Source: Singulisphaera sp.
Lineage (GTDB): Bacteria; Planctomycetota; Planctomycetia; Isosphaerales; Isosphaeraceae
Assembly: GCA_027451445.1 (NCBI GenBank)
Contig: DAIDJG010000113.1
Coordinates: 51,186 to 115,185, forward strand
Direction of reading: 5' to 3'
DNA length: 64,000 nucleotides
In this document: piece after piece, positions 48,883-58,487 of the stretch
How positions within the stretch are numbered: the first letter of the stretch is position 1
How the letters are laid out: each line of letters opens with the position of its first letter
Position numbers and translations under genes: made by a program
Notes under the pieces: model-generated
What the model saw: the letters and a program-made list of their open reading frames with translations, nothing else
The model's database searches: none
What the model was told of the DNA's origin: nothing

Positions 48883-49647
48883 ATGCGACATGTCCTCACT
48901 CTGACGCGCCGCGAGCTCGGAGCGTACTTCCTCAGCCCGATGGCGTTTTTGATTCTTTTGGCGTTCCAGGCGATCGCGTGCATCAACTTCTGGGACCTGG
49001 TCGACCGGCTGTCGAGACACCAGCAGGGCTTGACCAGCCTCAGCGATCCGATGAACGTCTATGTGTCGGGAAGCACGCCCTTCTGGATCGCGATCCTGGT
49101 CGCCGTACCTGCGCTGACGATGCGGTTGATTGCCGAGGAACGGCGGAGCGGAACAATCGAGACACTCCTGACCATCCCGGTCACTGAAACCGAAGTCGTG
49201 GTCGCGAAATGGCTGGCGGGCCTGATGATGTTCTGGATCATGCTGCTGCCGTTCGTTGTTTACCTGCCGTTCCTGTACTTCCAGGCCAAGTTTTACTTCG
49301 ATGTCGGGCCGCTCATCTCGCTGGCGATCGGGCTTTCCACGCTGGGCATGATGTTCGTCGCAATCGGCGTCTTCTTCAGCTCGTTGACGCGTAACCAGAT
49401 CATCGCGGCGATCTGGACGTTCCTTCTATTGTTCATGTTCATTTTATTGACGATGCTGGTTTATTTCTACGCCGTGTCGGCCCAGTTGAGCTGGGCGGAA
49501 GCGATGCGCTTTGTTGCCGTGCTGAACCAGGTCCAGACCTTCGGCACGGGCCGGCTCGATATCCGATTCGTGTCACTGCATCTCTCGGTCTGCGTGTTCA
49601 TGCTGTACCTCACCGTGAAGGTCCTGGAAACGCGGCGGGCGCAGTGA
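48883..49647 (+). CDS. ABC transporter permease (GldF-like)
   Basis: LTLTRRELGAYFLSPMAFLILLAFQ, RLIAEERRSGTIETLLTIPVTETEVVVAKWLAGL; six hydrophobic segments. Confidence 0.93.
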   Translation: MRHVLTLTRRELGAYFLSPMAFLILLAFQAIACINFWDLVDRLSRHQQGLTSLSDPMNVYVSGSTPFWIAILVAVPALTMRLIAEERRSGTIETLLTIPVTETEVVVAKWLAGLMMFWIMLLPFVVYLPFLYFQAKFYFDVGPLISLAIGLSTLGMMFVAIGVFFSSLTRNQIIAAIWTFLLLFMFILLTMLVYFYAVSAQLSWAEAMRFVAVLNQVQTFGTGRLDIRFVSLHLSVCVFMLYLTVKVLETRRAQ

Positions 49648-49702
49648 CCAACGCAATTCTCAACGCGCTCCGAGGGAGCCTGAAGGAACCGAGTCGCCTC
49701 TG

Positions 49703-51517
49703 ATGAGAAACCTCGAATACGTCGGACACTTTTTCCAGATGACGGCGGTATGGGTCGGCGGCCTGGTGCTGGCGGCGTTCCTCGTCCTGTTCTGGGCCAT
49801 GCGAGGCGCACCGATCGGCCAGGCGGTCGAGGGCGAAGGGGACGAGTCGCCCCACTCGGGCTATCGCGATCGCGTGATCGCGGCGATGGTCCTGGGCCTG
49901 ATGCTGATTCTCACCGGTGCCTATGTCGCCATGGCTCATGGCGTACGTTGGTCTCTTCCGATCTTTGTGGTCGGCTTCGGCATCGTGCTCTGGTTGATCG
50001 CCGTCAACCGTCGGTATCGGCACGGGAGCCCAGCGCTGCGCCGGACGATCAATATCGCGGACGCGGCGTTGAACGCCGGCCTGCTTGCGGGCGTCTTGAT
50101 CATCGGCAACGTCCTGGCCTTTCGCTACGGTGGCCGCGTCGTCGACTTCACTCGTGAGAAAATGTTCTCACTCGCGTCGCTTTCCGTCAATGAGGTCAAA
50201 GCGCTCGAAAAGCCGGTTCGATTCACGGTCTTCTACGGCAGGAGCCCCTTGGCGGTCCTGGAGATGGCCCGCGTTCAGGATTTGCTCGAACTCTACAAGG
50301 CGGAGAACCCGGCGAACATCACGATCGAGACGATCGACCCTTATCGCGATCGCGACCAGTTTGAGCGGCTCACCAAGCGCGTGCCCGACGTTCAGGTCAA
50401 CAACGAGGGTGGGATCGTCATCGAATACGGCGAGGGTGACGATGCCCAGCGCCTCGTTGTTCCAAACAGCAATCTCTTCGAGTTCCCGAGGCACGACCGA
50501 TTTCAGAAGAACGTGGAGAAGTTCATCTCATCCTTCAATGGCGAGACCGTGGTCACTGCCGCCTTGCGCAAGGTCCGCGAGAAGAAGCGCCCGAGGGTCG
50601 CGTTCATCATCGGCCACGGCGAGCCGTCCACGCAGGATCTCGACGTGCGACAGCCCGGTCTGGGTCTCTGGCGCTCTCGGCTCACGACCATGGGAGACGA
50701 GGTCCTCGACATCAATCTCCTGAACGAAGAGATCCCTCGCGACGTTTCGGTCGCGATCGTCGTGACGGGGAAGAACGCGTTCAAGGAGGACGAGGTTCGG
50801 CTGCTTCGGAAATACCTCGTGGGTGGCGGAAGGCTGCTGATGCTCGTCAGCAATGGGGCTCTGACCGGTCTCGACGACTTCCTCAAGACCTACAACATCA
50901 CGATCGGATCGGGAATGGTCGTTGACCCCAAGTTCAACTACCGTCGCGTGAGCCTGGTGAGCGTGCAAAACCGAGGCGCTGTCCATCATCCCATCGTCGA
51001 TCCGCTGACGACGAGCTCGATCCTGCTCTTCAACGGAACGCCCCTCAACGTCATGGACCCGGCGAAAGGGAAGCCGAATCCGGCCGAGATCGCCACGCCG
51101 ATTTTGCGGACGAGCCCCGCTTCCTGGGCTGAGACGGACTTGAAGAGTCGGCAAGCGACGCAGGGTCCAGACGATCAGAAAGGCCCCTTGACCGTCGGAG
51201 TGGCCGTCACCGATCGGGGCAACCCCGATCAGGGTCAGCCGGAAACGACTCCCCGCCTTGTCGTCTTCGGCAGCGTGGGAATGGCCGAGAACCAGTGGCT
51301 GACCGTCGAGCCCGCCAACCTCGATTTGTTGATGAACGCGGTGAGCTGGTTGCAAGGCCGTCAGGGCGATGTCGGCATCTCGCCCAAGACCCACGAGGAC
51401 TTGCGACTGGCGGTCGACCCGATTTTGCAAGGCCGTCTGATTCTGGTCCCAACGACGATGTCCGTCCTGATCATCGTCAGCCTGGGGCTAATTACGTACG
51501 CGACACGTCGAGAATAA
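49703..51517 (+). CDS. GldG-like ABC transporter auxiliary membrane protein
   Basis: VVDFTREKMFSLASLSVNEVKALEKPVRFTVFYGR, RVAFIIGHGEPSTQDLD, C-terminal TM. Confidence 0.9.
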   Translation: MRNLEYVGHFFQMTAVWVGGLVLAAFLVLFWAMRGAPIGQAVEGEGDESPHSGYRDRVIAAMVLGLMLILTGAYVAMAHGVRWSLPIFVVGFGIVLWLIAVNRRYRHGSPALRRTINIADAALNAGLLAGVLIIGNVLAFRYGGRVVDFTREKMFSLASLSVNEVKALEKPVRFTVFYGRSPLAVLEMARVQDLLELYKAENPANITIETIDPYRDRDQFERLTKRVPDVQVNNEGGIVIEYGEGDDAQRLVVPNSNLFEFPRHDRFQKNVEKFISSFNGETVVTAALRKVREKKRPRVAFIIGHGEPSTQDLDVRQPGLGLWRSRLTTMGDEVLDINLLNEEIPRDVSVAIVVTGKNAFKEDEVRLLRKYLVGGGRLLMLVSNGALTGLDDFLKTYNITIGSGMVVDPKFNYRRVSLVSVQNRGAVHHPIVDPLTTSSILLFNGTPLNVMDPAKGKPNPAEIATPILRTSPASWAETDLKSRQATQGPDDQKGPLTVGVAVTDRGNPDQGQPETTPRLVVFGSVGMAENQWLTVEPANLDLLMNAVSWLQGRQGDVGISPKTHEDLRLAVDPILQGRLILVPTTMSVLIIVSLGLITYATRRE

Positions 51518-51560
51518 AGCAATCCTTGCTATTTCGGATACCGTCTCCAAGAGTGACGCG

Positions 51561-53888
51561 ATGAAGAAGCATCACAAAACCCATATCCTGCTGATTTTGT
51601 TCGTCACCGGGCTTTTCGCTCTCTGGTGGGCCGATGTGGGTGGTCCTCCGACGGAGAGCGAGTCGGCGTTCGTATTGCCGGCACTCAGAAAGCCGGACGC
51701 GAAATCGGTTCGGCGCATCGTCATCGAAAGCCCCAAGGGGACCGTCGCGTTCGAGCGCACGGAGGACGACGACTGGCAGATGAAGGAGCCCTCCGACGTC
51801 GCGGCCAACTCCGCGATGGTGAAGACGCTGCTTGGCAACCTGACGAAGTTGATGCCCTCCGAACAAGCCGGGAAAATTCAGGATTCGGGCGATCAATTCG
51901 GTTTTGCCAGCCCCGCAGCGACCATCAAGATTTTCGCCGAGGATTCGAAGACGCTGCTCACCGGCCTGGAAATCGGTGCGCCGGTCCAGGGGTTCAAGGA
52001 TGAACGCTATGTTCGGCCCCTGGGGGAGAAACGCATCGAGGTCGTGGATAGTCGGCTCTTGAGCCAGGTCGAGTTGCCACCCATCGATTGGCGGGAGAAA
52101 ACCCTCTTCGATGTTCCGTCGTTCTACGTTGCCCGCCTGACCGTCACGGGACCCGGGCGCGAATTGACCATTCAGCGCGAAGAGGCTCACTGGGAGATTC
52201 TGAATCCGATCCAGGCACCCGCCGATGACGAGAAGGTCGAAGGGATCGTCGCGGAGCTTTCATCGCTGCGTGTGGCCGACGGCGAAAAGGGATTCGTGGC
52301 TGATAACGCCGCCAACCTGGCACCGTACGGCCTCGACAAGCCGGACATGGTCGTCACGCTCAAACAGAAAGCGGAGTCACGGCCCGATCAAGTGATGCTC
52401 GTGGGCAAGGAGGTCCCCGACAAACCTGACCACCGGTACGCGAAACGCGCGAACCAGGACGACGTGGTGATGATCGACGCGAAGGGCCTCCTCGACCTGG
52501 GCAAGAAACCCAACGCCTACCGCAGCCTGAAAATCGCGGATGTGACTCCCGGCAAGTGCTCGTTCATGACGTTTCAGTTGTCGGGCAAGACGATCAAGCT
52601 GTCGCACGGCGCCGACGGTTGGGAGCAACTCGAACCGCTCCGCCAAAAGGCGGACGCCACCACGGTGACCAACTTTCTTCAACGCCTCTCACAGCTATAC
52701 ACGACGGAGTACCTCGATCCGAGCCAGGTCAACGAGCCGACCCTCGACCCGCCGGTTGTGGCGATCAAGGTCTGGCAATTCGAGGGGAATGAGAAGCCCC
52801 CCGCCACGGCTCCCAGCGAACCGACGGGCGCGCCTCGCGTGAATCTTCGCCTGGGCCGGATCGACGCGATTCGCAAGTCGATCTACGGTCAAATTGAGGG
52901 CGACAGGTCGATTCTCGCACTTCCCGAAGCGTTCCGGGAAGTCGTTCCGAAGAACGAGCTCACCTTCCGAGATCGCACGCTTCTCACGATCGGCGCGACG
53001 GAGTTCAGTCACCTGACCGTGGTCCAGGGCAAAACCAAGTATGAAATCCAGGCGCCGAACACGCCTGGGACTTCGCTTCACTGGCAATTAACGGAACCGG
53101 TTACCGGACAGGCGGACGACGAACAGGTCACGAAGGCGGTGCTTCTGATCGGTAACCTGCGGGCGTCGGAGTTCGTCACACTCGACATGGGTGACGGGAA
53201 GGCCTACGGGCTCGATGAGCCCGGCCTCACGATCACCTGGACGCTACACAAAGAAGCGGAGAAGGGCAAAGCGGATTCGACGGGAACCTTGCGAATCGGA
53301 TCGCCGATCAAGGGGACCGACCTCTACTACGCGAACCTGTCCGGGAGCGCGATGGTCTTCAAGCTCACGTCCGAGTTCGTCCAACCGTTTTTCGGCGAGT
53401 TCCGTGATCATCGCGTGCTGACATTCGAACCGTCGCGCGTGCAGCGCATTGTGTTCCGCTGGCCCGGCCGGTGGCTCTCACTCGTGCCCACGATCGAACA
53501 AAAGGGGCTTCCCCCGAAGTGGCATTCCGAGTTCGGGCAAGACACGACGGGTTTTGACGTCTCGAAAATCAACGCACTGATCGAGCAACTCGCCAAGCTT
53601 CAGACCGACCATTTTGTTCAATACTACGGACTGTTTACCGAGGCCTACGGTCTCACGCCGCCGCGCGTGAGTGTCGAATTCCAGTTCGACGGTCAGTCCA
53701 AGAAGGTGCTCCGCGTCGGCAACCAGAGTGAAAGCGGCCCACTCTATGCCACCACGGAAAACAGCAACGCCGGCACGGTCTTTACACTCTCCGGTCCAGC
53801 CTGGGTGGAGCTCACCAAGGCGCCGAAGCGCGCAGATGACCTTCCGGATCAGGTCTTTCAGATGCCGGCGCAGGGCCAATCGAAGTAG
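51561..53888 (+). CDS. DUF4340 domain-containing protein
   Basis: N-terminal TM; repeated W.i..P....AD...v..ll..L..l pattern; AAATIKIF, GFASP, YGLDEPGLTITWTL. Last gene of the Gld-like cluster. Confidence 0.88.
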   Translation: MKKHHKTHILLILFVTGLFALWWADVGGPPTESESAFVLPALRKPDAKSVRRIVIESPKGTVAFERTEDDDWQMKEPSDVAANSAMVKTLLGNLTKLMPSEQAGKIQDSGDQFGFASPAATIKIFAEDSKTLLTGLEIGAPVQGFKDERYVRPLGEKRIEVVDSRLLSQVELPPIDWREKTLFDVPSFYVARLTVTGPGRELTIQREEAHWEILNPIQAPADDEKVEGIVAELSSLRVADGEKGFVADNAANLAPYGLDKPDMVVTLKQKAESRPDQVMLVGKEVPDKPDHRYAKRANQDDVVMIDAKGLLDLGKKPNAYRSLKIADVTPGKCSFMTFQLSGKTIKLSHGADGWEQLEPLRQKADATTVTNFLQRLSQLYTTEYLDPSQVNEPTLDPPVVAIKVWQFEGNEKPPATAPSEPTGAPRVNLRLGRIDAIRKSIYGQIEGDRSILALPEAFREVVPKNELTFRDRTLLTIGATEFSHLTVVQGKTKYEIQAPNTPGTSLHWQLTEPVTGQADDEQVTKAVLLIGNLRASEFVTLDMGDGKAYGLDEPGLTITWTLHKEAEKGKADSTGTLRIGSPIKGTDLYYANLSGSAMVFKLTSEFVQPFFGEFRDHRVLTFEPSRVQRIVFRWPGRWLSLVPTIEQKGLPPKWHSEFGQDTTGFDVSKINALIEQLAKLQTDHFVQYYGLFTEAYGLTPPRVSVEFQFDGQSKKVLRVGNQSESGPLYATTENSNAGTVFTLSGPAWVELTKAPKRADDLPDQVFQMPAQGQSK

Positions 53889-53946
53889 CGCGACCTGGGG
53901 CCCGTGCACCATTCCGTTTGACGAATCCCAGCGGCTGCAACGATTG

Positions 53947-54107
53947 TGGGAGGGCGAGGCTCTGTCCGAGCCAGCCTTGTTCTGATGACGAGTCTTCGAG
54001 TCAGCGGAACATCGCGTGTAACGAGCGCGCGTGGTCACGCAGTGATCCCGCGGCTCGAAGACTCGCCGCATGATCAAAGCTGGCTCGGACGAAGCCTCGC
54101 CCTCCCA
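53947..54107. repeat. About 160-bp imperfect inverted-repeat element (arms about 60 bp, loop about 40 bp)
   Basis: tgggagggcgaggctctgtccgagccagcc...gagtcttcgag (53947-54007) versus reverse complement of 54048-54107 tgggagggcgaggcttcgtccgagccagct...gagtcttcgag. Confidence 0.88.
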
Positions 54108-54159
54108 AATCTAGACGCGACGCTGCCTTCATTTCTAAATATTGTTTTCGCGCTATCCC

Positions 54160-55644
54160 TTAGTCCAGTGCGATCGTCACCGTCTTGAGCTCGGTGTAGT
54201 TATCGAGCGCCTTTTCACCGAGCTCCCGTCCGATTCCGCTGCGCTTGAAGCCTCCGAACGGCGCGGCGGCGTCGAAGACATCGTAGCAATTGACCCAAAC
54301 GGTCCCGGCCCGAACGCGGGAGGCGATGGCGTGCGCTTTGCCGATGTCGCGTGTCCAGACGGCGGCCGCGAGGCCGTAATCGGTCGTGTTGGCACGTTCG
54401 ATCACTTCCTCGATCTCGCGGAACTTGATCACCGACAGGACGGGGCCGAAGATCTCGTCGCGCGCGATGGCCATGTCGTCCTTCACGTCGGTGAAGATCG
54501 TCGGCGAAATGAAATAGCCCTTGTTGCCGAACCGCTCGCCACCGGTGACGCACTTGGCCCCTTGATCGCGCCCCTTGGCGATGTACGACATGATCTTGTC
54601 GAATTGGGCCTGATCGACCTGCGGCCCTTGTTGCGTCGACGCGTCGAACGGATCGCCGAGCTTGCGCGCCTTGACCTTCGCCGCCAGTTGGTCGACGAAG
54701 CGGTCGTGAACCGTGTCCTGCACGAACAGGCGGCTTCCCGCGCAGCAGCACTGGCCCTGGTTGAGATACAGCCCGAGCAACGACCCGTTAACCGCAGCCT
54801 CGAGATCGGCGTCGGCGAAGACGATGTTGGGGCTCTTGCCTCCGAGCTCGAAGGTGATGCGCTTGAGCGAGTCGGCCGCCCCTCGCATGATGATCTGGGC
54901 TGTGCGGCCTTCGCCGGTGAACGCGAGTTTGTCCACGCCCGGGTGTGCGACGAGCGCGGCGCCGGCGGTCTCACCGAACCCCGGTACGATGTTGATCACG
55001 CCTTCGGGATACCCCGCTTCGAGCGCGAGCTCGCCCAGCCGCAGTGCGCTGAGAGGGGTCTGCTCGGCGGGTTTGAGTACGACGGTGCAGCCGGCCGCGA
55101 GGGCAGGGCCCCACTTCCAGGCGATCATCAGCATCGGAAAGTTCCAGGGAATGATCTGCCCGGCGACGCCCACCGGCTCGCGGCGGGTGTAGCAGAAGTA
55201 GTTCCCTCGGATCGGGATCGTCTGGCCGTGGATCTTGTCGGCCCAGCCGGCGTAGTAGCGGAAGCAGTCGATCACCAGGGGCAGGTCGGCGTTTCGGCTC
55301 TCCTGGATGGGCTTGCCGTTGTCGAGCGTTTCCAGCTCGGCGAGTTCGTCAATGTGCTGTTCGATCAGGTCGGCGAGCCGATTCATCATCCGGCCGCGGT
55401 CGCGAGCGTCCGTCTTGCGCCAGGGGCCGGTGTCAAACGCGCGTCGGGCGGCCTTGACGGCGAGATCGATGTCGGTGGCATCACCTTCGGCGACCTCGGC
55501 GATGGGTTCTTCAGTCGCGGGGTTGATCGTCGCGAACGTCTTGCCGCTGACGCTATCCCGCCACTGGCCATTGATGAGCAGCTTGGTCTGGAACGCCTTG
55601 CGGGTCTGGCGCCGAGGCTCGGTCACGGTTGCCATGATTCGCAC
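54160..55644 (-). CDS. NAD(P)-dependent aldehyde dehydrogenase
   Basis: [63 protein letters not shown] (catalytic Cys). Confidence 0.97.
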   Translation of the reverse strand: MRIMATVTEPRRQTRKAFQTKLLINGQWRDSVSGKTFATINPATEEPIAEVAEGDATDIDLAVKAARRAFDTGPWRKTDARDRGRMMNRLADLIEQHIDELAELETLDNGKPIQESRNADLPLVIDCFRYYAGWADKIHGQTIPIRGNYFCYTRREPVGVAGQIIPWNFPMLMIAWKWGPALAAGCTVVLKPAEQTPLSALRLGELALEAGYPEGVINIVPGFGETAGAALVAHPGVDKLAFTGEGRTAQIIMRGAADSLKRITFELGGKSPNIVFADADLEAAVNGSLLGLYLNQGQCCCAGSRLFVQDTVHDRFVDQLAAKVKARKLGDPFDASTQQGPQVDQAQFDKIMSYIAKGRDQGAKCVTGGERFGNKGYFISPTIFTDVKDDMAIARDEIFGPVLSVIKFREIEEVIERANTTDYGLAAAVWTRDIGKAHAIASRVRAGTVWVNCYDVFDAAAPFGGFKRSGIGRELGEKALDNYTELKTVTIALD

Positions 55645-55740
55645 TCCCTTGTTGGGGCGGAGAGATAGATAGCCCTCTTGCGAGAGTCCCTGCCTTCATC
55701 TTAGCGGTCGAGCCGAACCGCGGCCACTTGCCCGACTCGC

Positions 55741-56826
55741 TCACCACTTATCGATCGGGCCCGAAGGGACGGGCACTCTCGGCTCAAAGTGGCCCGGCAG
55801 CGGGGCGGAGGGGCCTTCTGCTCGGATCTCGGCAACGGTCTCGTCGAAGAGGGAGACGCTCTCTAGTTTGATCAACCGGTGGTAGAGAGCTTTGGGCGGC
55901 CGGATCAGATGGCTGTACCACTTGATGATCTTGCGGAATTGCAGGCACGCCAGGCGCGCACCCCGGCGGTTGACGAGGCCGTGGAAGTGCCGCTCCATCA
56001 CATCCACGCGCTCTTCGAAGGTCGGCTCGGGACCAGGGTCCCCGCATTCGGTCCACCGGGCAAGCTGCCGAAAGATGAACGGGTTTCCGAGCGCTCCCCG
56101 GCCGATCGAGATCGCCGCGCAGCCGGTCTGCCGGAACGTCGCCTCGGCGTCGTACAGCGTGCGAATATCCCCATTCGCGACGATTGGCATCGCTTTCACG
56201 GCCTCGACGACGGCCCGGATCCCATCGCGGTTGACGTTGCCTTTGAAGCCCTGTTCGCGCGTCCGCCCATGCACGATGACCGCAGCGACGCCAACCTGCT
56301 CGAAGGCCCTCGCCAGACCAGGAGCGGTGAGACTCTGATCGTCCCAGCCGAGCCGCATCTTCACCGTCACGGGCACATCGACGGCTTTCACAACGCTCTC
56401 AACGAGCGCAACGGCCGAGTCGGTCTGGCACATCAAGGCAGAGCCGCCCCCTGTTTTCACGACCTTCCTTACGGGACAGCCCATATTGATATCGACGATC
56501 GAGGCACCATGGTCGACAACCCAGCGAGCCGCACGCTGCATTTCGTCGTGGACGTGGCCATAGAGTTGGATCGACATCGGCCGGTCCTCGGGGCACGTCT
56601 CCGCAAGGTCAAAGGCTTTGCCTCGCTGCTCGATCAACGATCGCGCGTTGACCAGGTCGGTGGTCGCCAAACCCAGGCCGCCGCATTCCCGCACGGCCAG
56701 GCGAAACGCCAGGCTTGTGTAGCCCGCCAGCGGCGAGAGGAAGAAGCGCGAAGGAATCGCCACCGTCCCCAGGCTCAGAGGTTCACGCAAGAGGGGCGGC
56801 GGTGAGGGGTAATTCGAGTCGTCCAT
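55741..56826 (-). CDS. dus: tRNA-dihydrouridine synthase (DusB-like)
   Basis: FFLSPLAGYTSLAFRLAVRECGG, VDINMGCPVRKVVKTGGGSALM, VTVKMRLGWDD, VIVHGRTREQGFKG, PIVANGDI. Confidence 0.95.
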   Translation of the reverse strand: MDDSNYPSPPPLLREPLSLGTVAIPSRFFLSPLAGYTSLAFRLAVRECGGLGLATTDLVNARSLIEQRGKAFDLAETCPEDRPMSIQLYGHVHDEMQRAARWVVDHGASIVDINMGCPVRKVVKTGGGSALMCQTDSAVALVESVVKAVDVPVTVKMRLGWDDQSLTAPGLARAFEQVGVAAVIVHGRTREQGFKGNVNRDGIRAVVEAVKAMPIVANGDIRTLYDAEATFRQTGCAAISIGRGALGNPFIFRQLARWTECGDPGPEPTFEERVDVMERHFHGLVNRRGARLACLQFRKIIKWYSHLIRPPKALYHRLIKLESVSLFDETVAEIRAEGPSAPLPGHFEPRVPVPSGPIDKW

Positions 56827-56983
56827 GTCGCTCCGTCGCGGAAATCGGGGGTTCAGGCAGCCAGTTTGCGGAGCCCTTCTGGGCTCAGGGGGCCAGGGAT
56901 GACGCGACCCAACGCTGTGCGCTGACAAAACCTTGACCGATTGATTCTAATCAACGGCAGATTCTCCAACGAGAGGAACTGGC

Positions 56984-58189
56984 GTGCGGACGACGGCTGA
57001 ACTCGATGCCGAGCAATGGGTCCTGTCGAGTGCTGAGGGTCAGCGACTCCTCGCGCAAGTCAGCGCCGTTCCTTCGCCGGGTCCGACCGAGATCACCCGC
57101 TGGCGACGCGACCAACCTCGCGAAGTCGTGGAGGCGGCCCTGCGGCTCGCGCTCGCGAGGCGCCGAGGGGCCTCGAAGTTCGCCCGGGCGTCAGAGATGT
57201 GGCTCGATCCAATCGGCCTCGAGCAGGCCACGTCGGAGACGGTCGCTCGACATAAAGCGCGGCGATTTGCTGGCGAAAATGTCGTCGACCTCTGTTCGGG
57301 AATTGGCGGGGACACACTGGCGCTCGCCGCCGAGTCGATGGTCACGTGCGTCGATGCAGACGAAGGAATGTGTCGGCGCGTGGCATGGAACGCGCGTGTT
57401 TATGAGGTCGGAGAACACATCACCGTCGTCCAGGGGCAGGTCGAGGAAACTTGTATTCCGGAAGGCGTCCTGGTTCATATCGACCCCGATCGCCGAGCCG
57501 GTAGCGCGAAGCGGGCTCGCACGTTGAGCGAATACGTGCCCGGGCTCGGGTTTCTGATTTCATTATTCCGCAACACGCGCGGCGGGGCGATCAAGCTGAG
57601 TCCTGCAAGCGATTTTGCGACCCACTTTGGCGATCAGCCGGTCGAGATGGAGCTCATCAGCCTCGGGGGCGAATGCAAAGAAGCGACGATCTGGTACGGC
57701 GACCTAGTCACCTGCCGCAAGCGAGCCACAGCCTTGCCATCGCGAGTCACCTGGACCGATCGCGACCACGCCCTCACCGATTCGGTAGCGTGTTCCGATG
57801 TACTGCGATGGGTCTTTGACCCTGATCCCGCGCTGATCCGTGCTGGGCTGGTCGACTCGTTTGCCATGGTGCATTCGCTGGCTCGCGTCGCTCCCGGGAT
57901 CGACTACCTCACAGGCCCCGAATGCCTGGCCACGCCATTTCTGTCAGCCTTCGAGGTCGCCGAAACGCTGCCTCTGGATCTGAAGAGACTCAAACGCTTC
58001 CTTGTCCAGGAGCAGATCGGTCCGCTCGAAATCAAAGTCCGCGGACTCGACCTGCGGCCCGAGGCGCTGAGAGCGCAGCTCCGGCTCGCGGGCAACAGGC
58101 CGGCAACCCTGCTGCTCGTCGGCGGCCGAGGTCCCTCGCGCGCGATCGTTGCGTTGCGGAGGAATGGGGCACTTCCTGGAATCGGCTAG
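56984..58189 (+). CDS. Class I SAM-dependent methyltransferase with THUMP-like domain
   Basis: GTG start; VVDLCSGIGGDTLALAAE, VDADEGMCRRVAWNARVY, VHIDPDRRAGSAKRA; C-terminal LEIKVRGLDLRPEALRAQLRLAGNRPATLLLV. Confidence 0.9.
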   Translation: MRTTAELDAEQWVLSSAEGQRLLAQVSAVPSPGPTEITRWRRDQPREVVEAALRLALARRRGASKFARASEMWLDPIGLEQATSETVARHKARRFAGENVVDLCSGIGGDTLALAAESMVTCVDADEGMCRRVAWNARVYEVGEHITVVQGQVEETCIPEGVLVHIDPDRRAGSAKRARTLSEYVPGLGFLISLFRNTRGGAIKLSPASDFATHFGDQPVEMELISLGGECKEATIWYGDLVTCRKRATALPSRVTWTDRDHALTDSVACSDVLRWVFDPDPALIRAGLVDSFAMVHSLARVAPGIDYLTGPECLATPFLSAFEVAETLPLDLKRLKRFLVQEQIGPLEIKVRGLDLRPEALRAQLRLAGNRPATLLLVGGRGPSRAIVALRRNGALPGIG

Positions 58190-58273
58190 GCCCAATACCG
58201 TTCAAATAGTGCTAAGGCGTTTGAGAGAGCAGTGGGATGGGTTTCATGTCGAGGCGAAGGCGTATTCCAAACA

Positions 58274-58398
58274 CCTCTCCCCTTGTGGGAGAGGTCGGAC
58301 GCGCAGCGGCCGGGTGAGGGGTGCCGGGGGACCGCGCCGCGTACTCCCTCCCCTCACCCCGCCGCTGTGCGGCGACCCGCTCCCACAAGGGGAGAGGG
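58274..58398. repeat. REP/BIME-like element, unit B (58274-58322) then inverted unit A (58350-58398)
   Basis: cctctccccttgtgggagaggtcgg...cgggtgaggggt ... cccctcaccccgccgctgtgcggcgacccgctcccacaaggggagaggg; same units as 28435-28570 in the opposite order. Confidence 0.88.
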
Positions 58399-58487
58399 AT
58401 ATTACAAGGCGATGCGTCGTGTCAAGCTACGACTCGTCGAACGGTATTGCGGCTAGGCCCCATCCTCCGCCAAACGACAAAACCCGT

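Noticed and set aside
54142-55668. 508-aa antisense ORF over the aldehyde dehydrogenase
   Set aside because: Shadow ORF; the sense strand carries the full ALDH signature.
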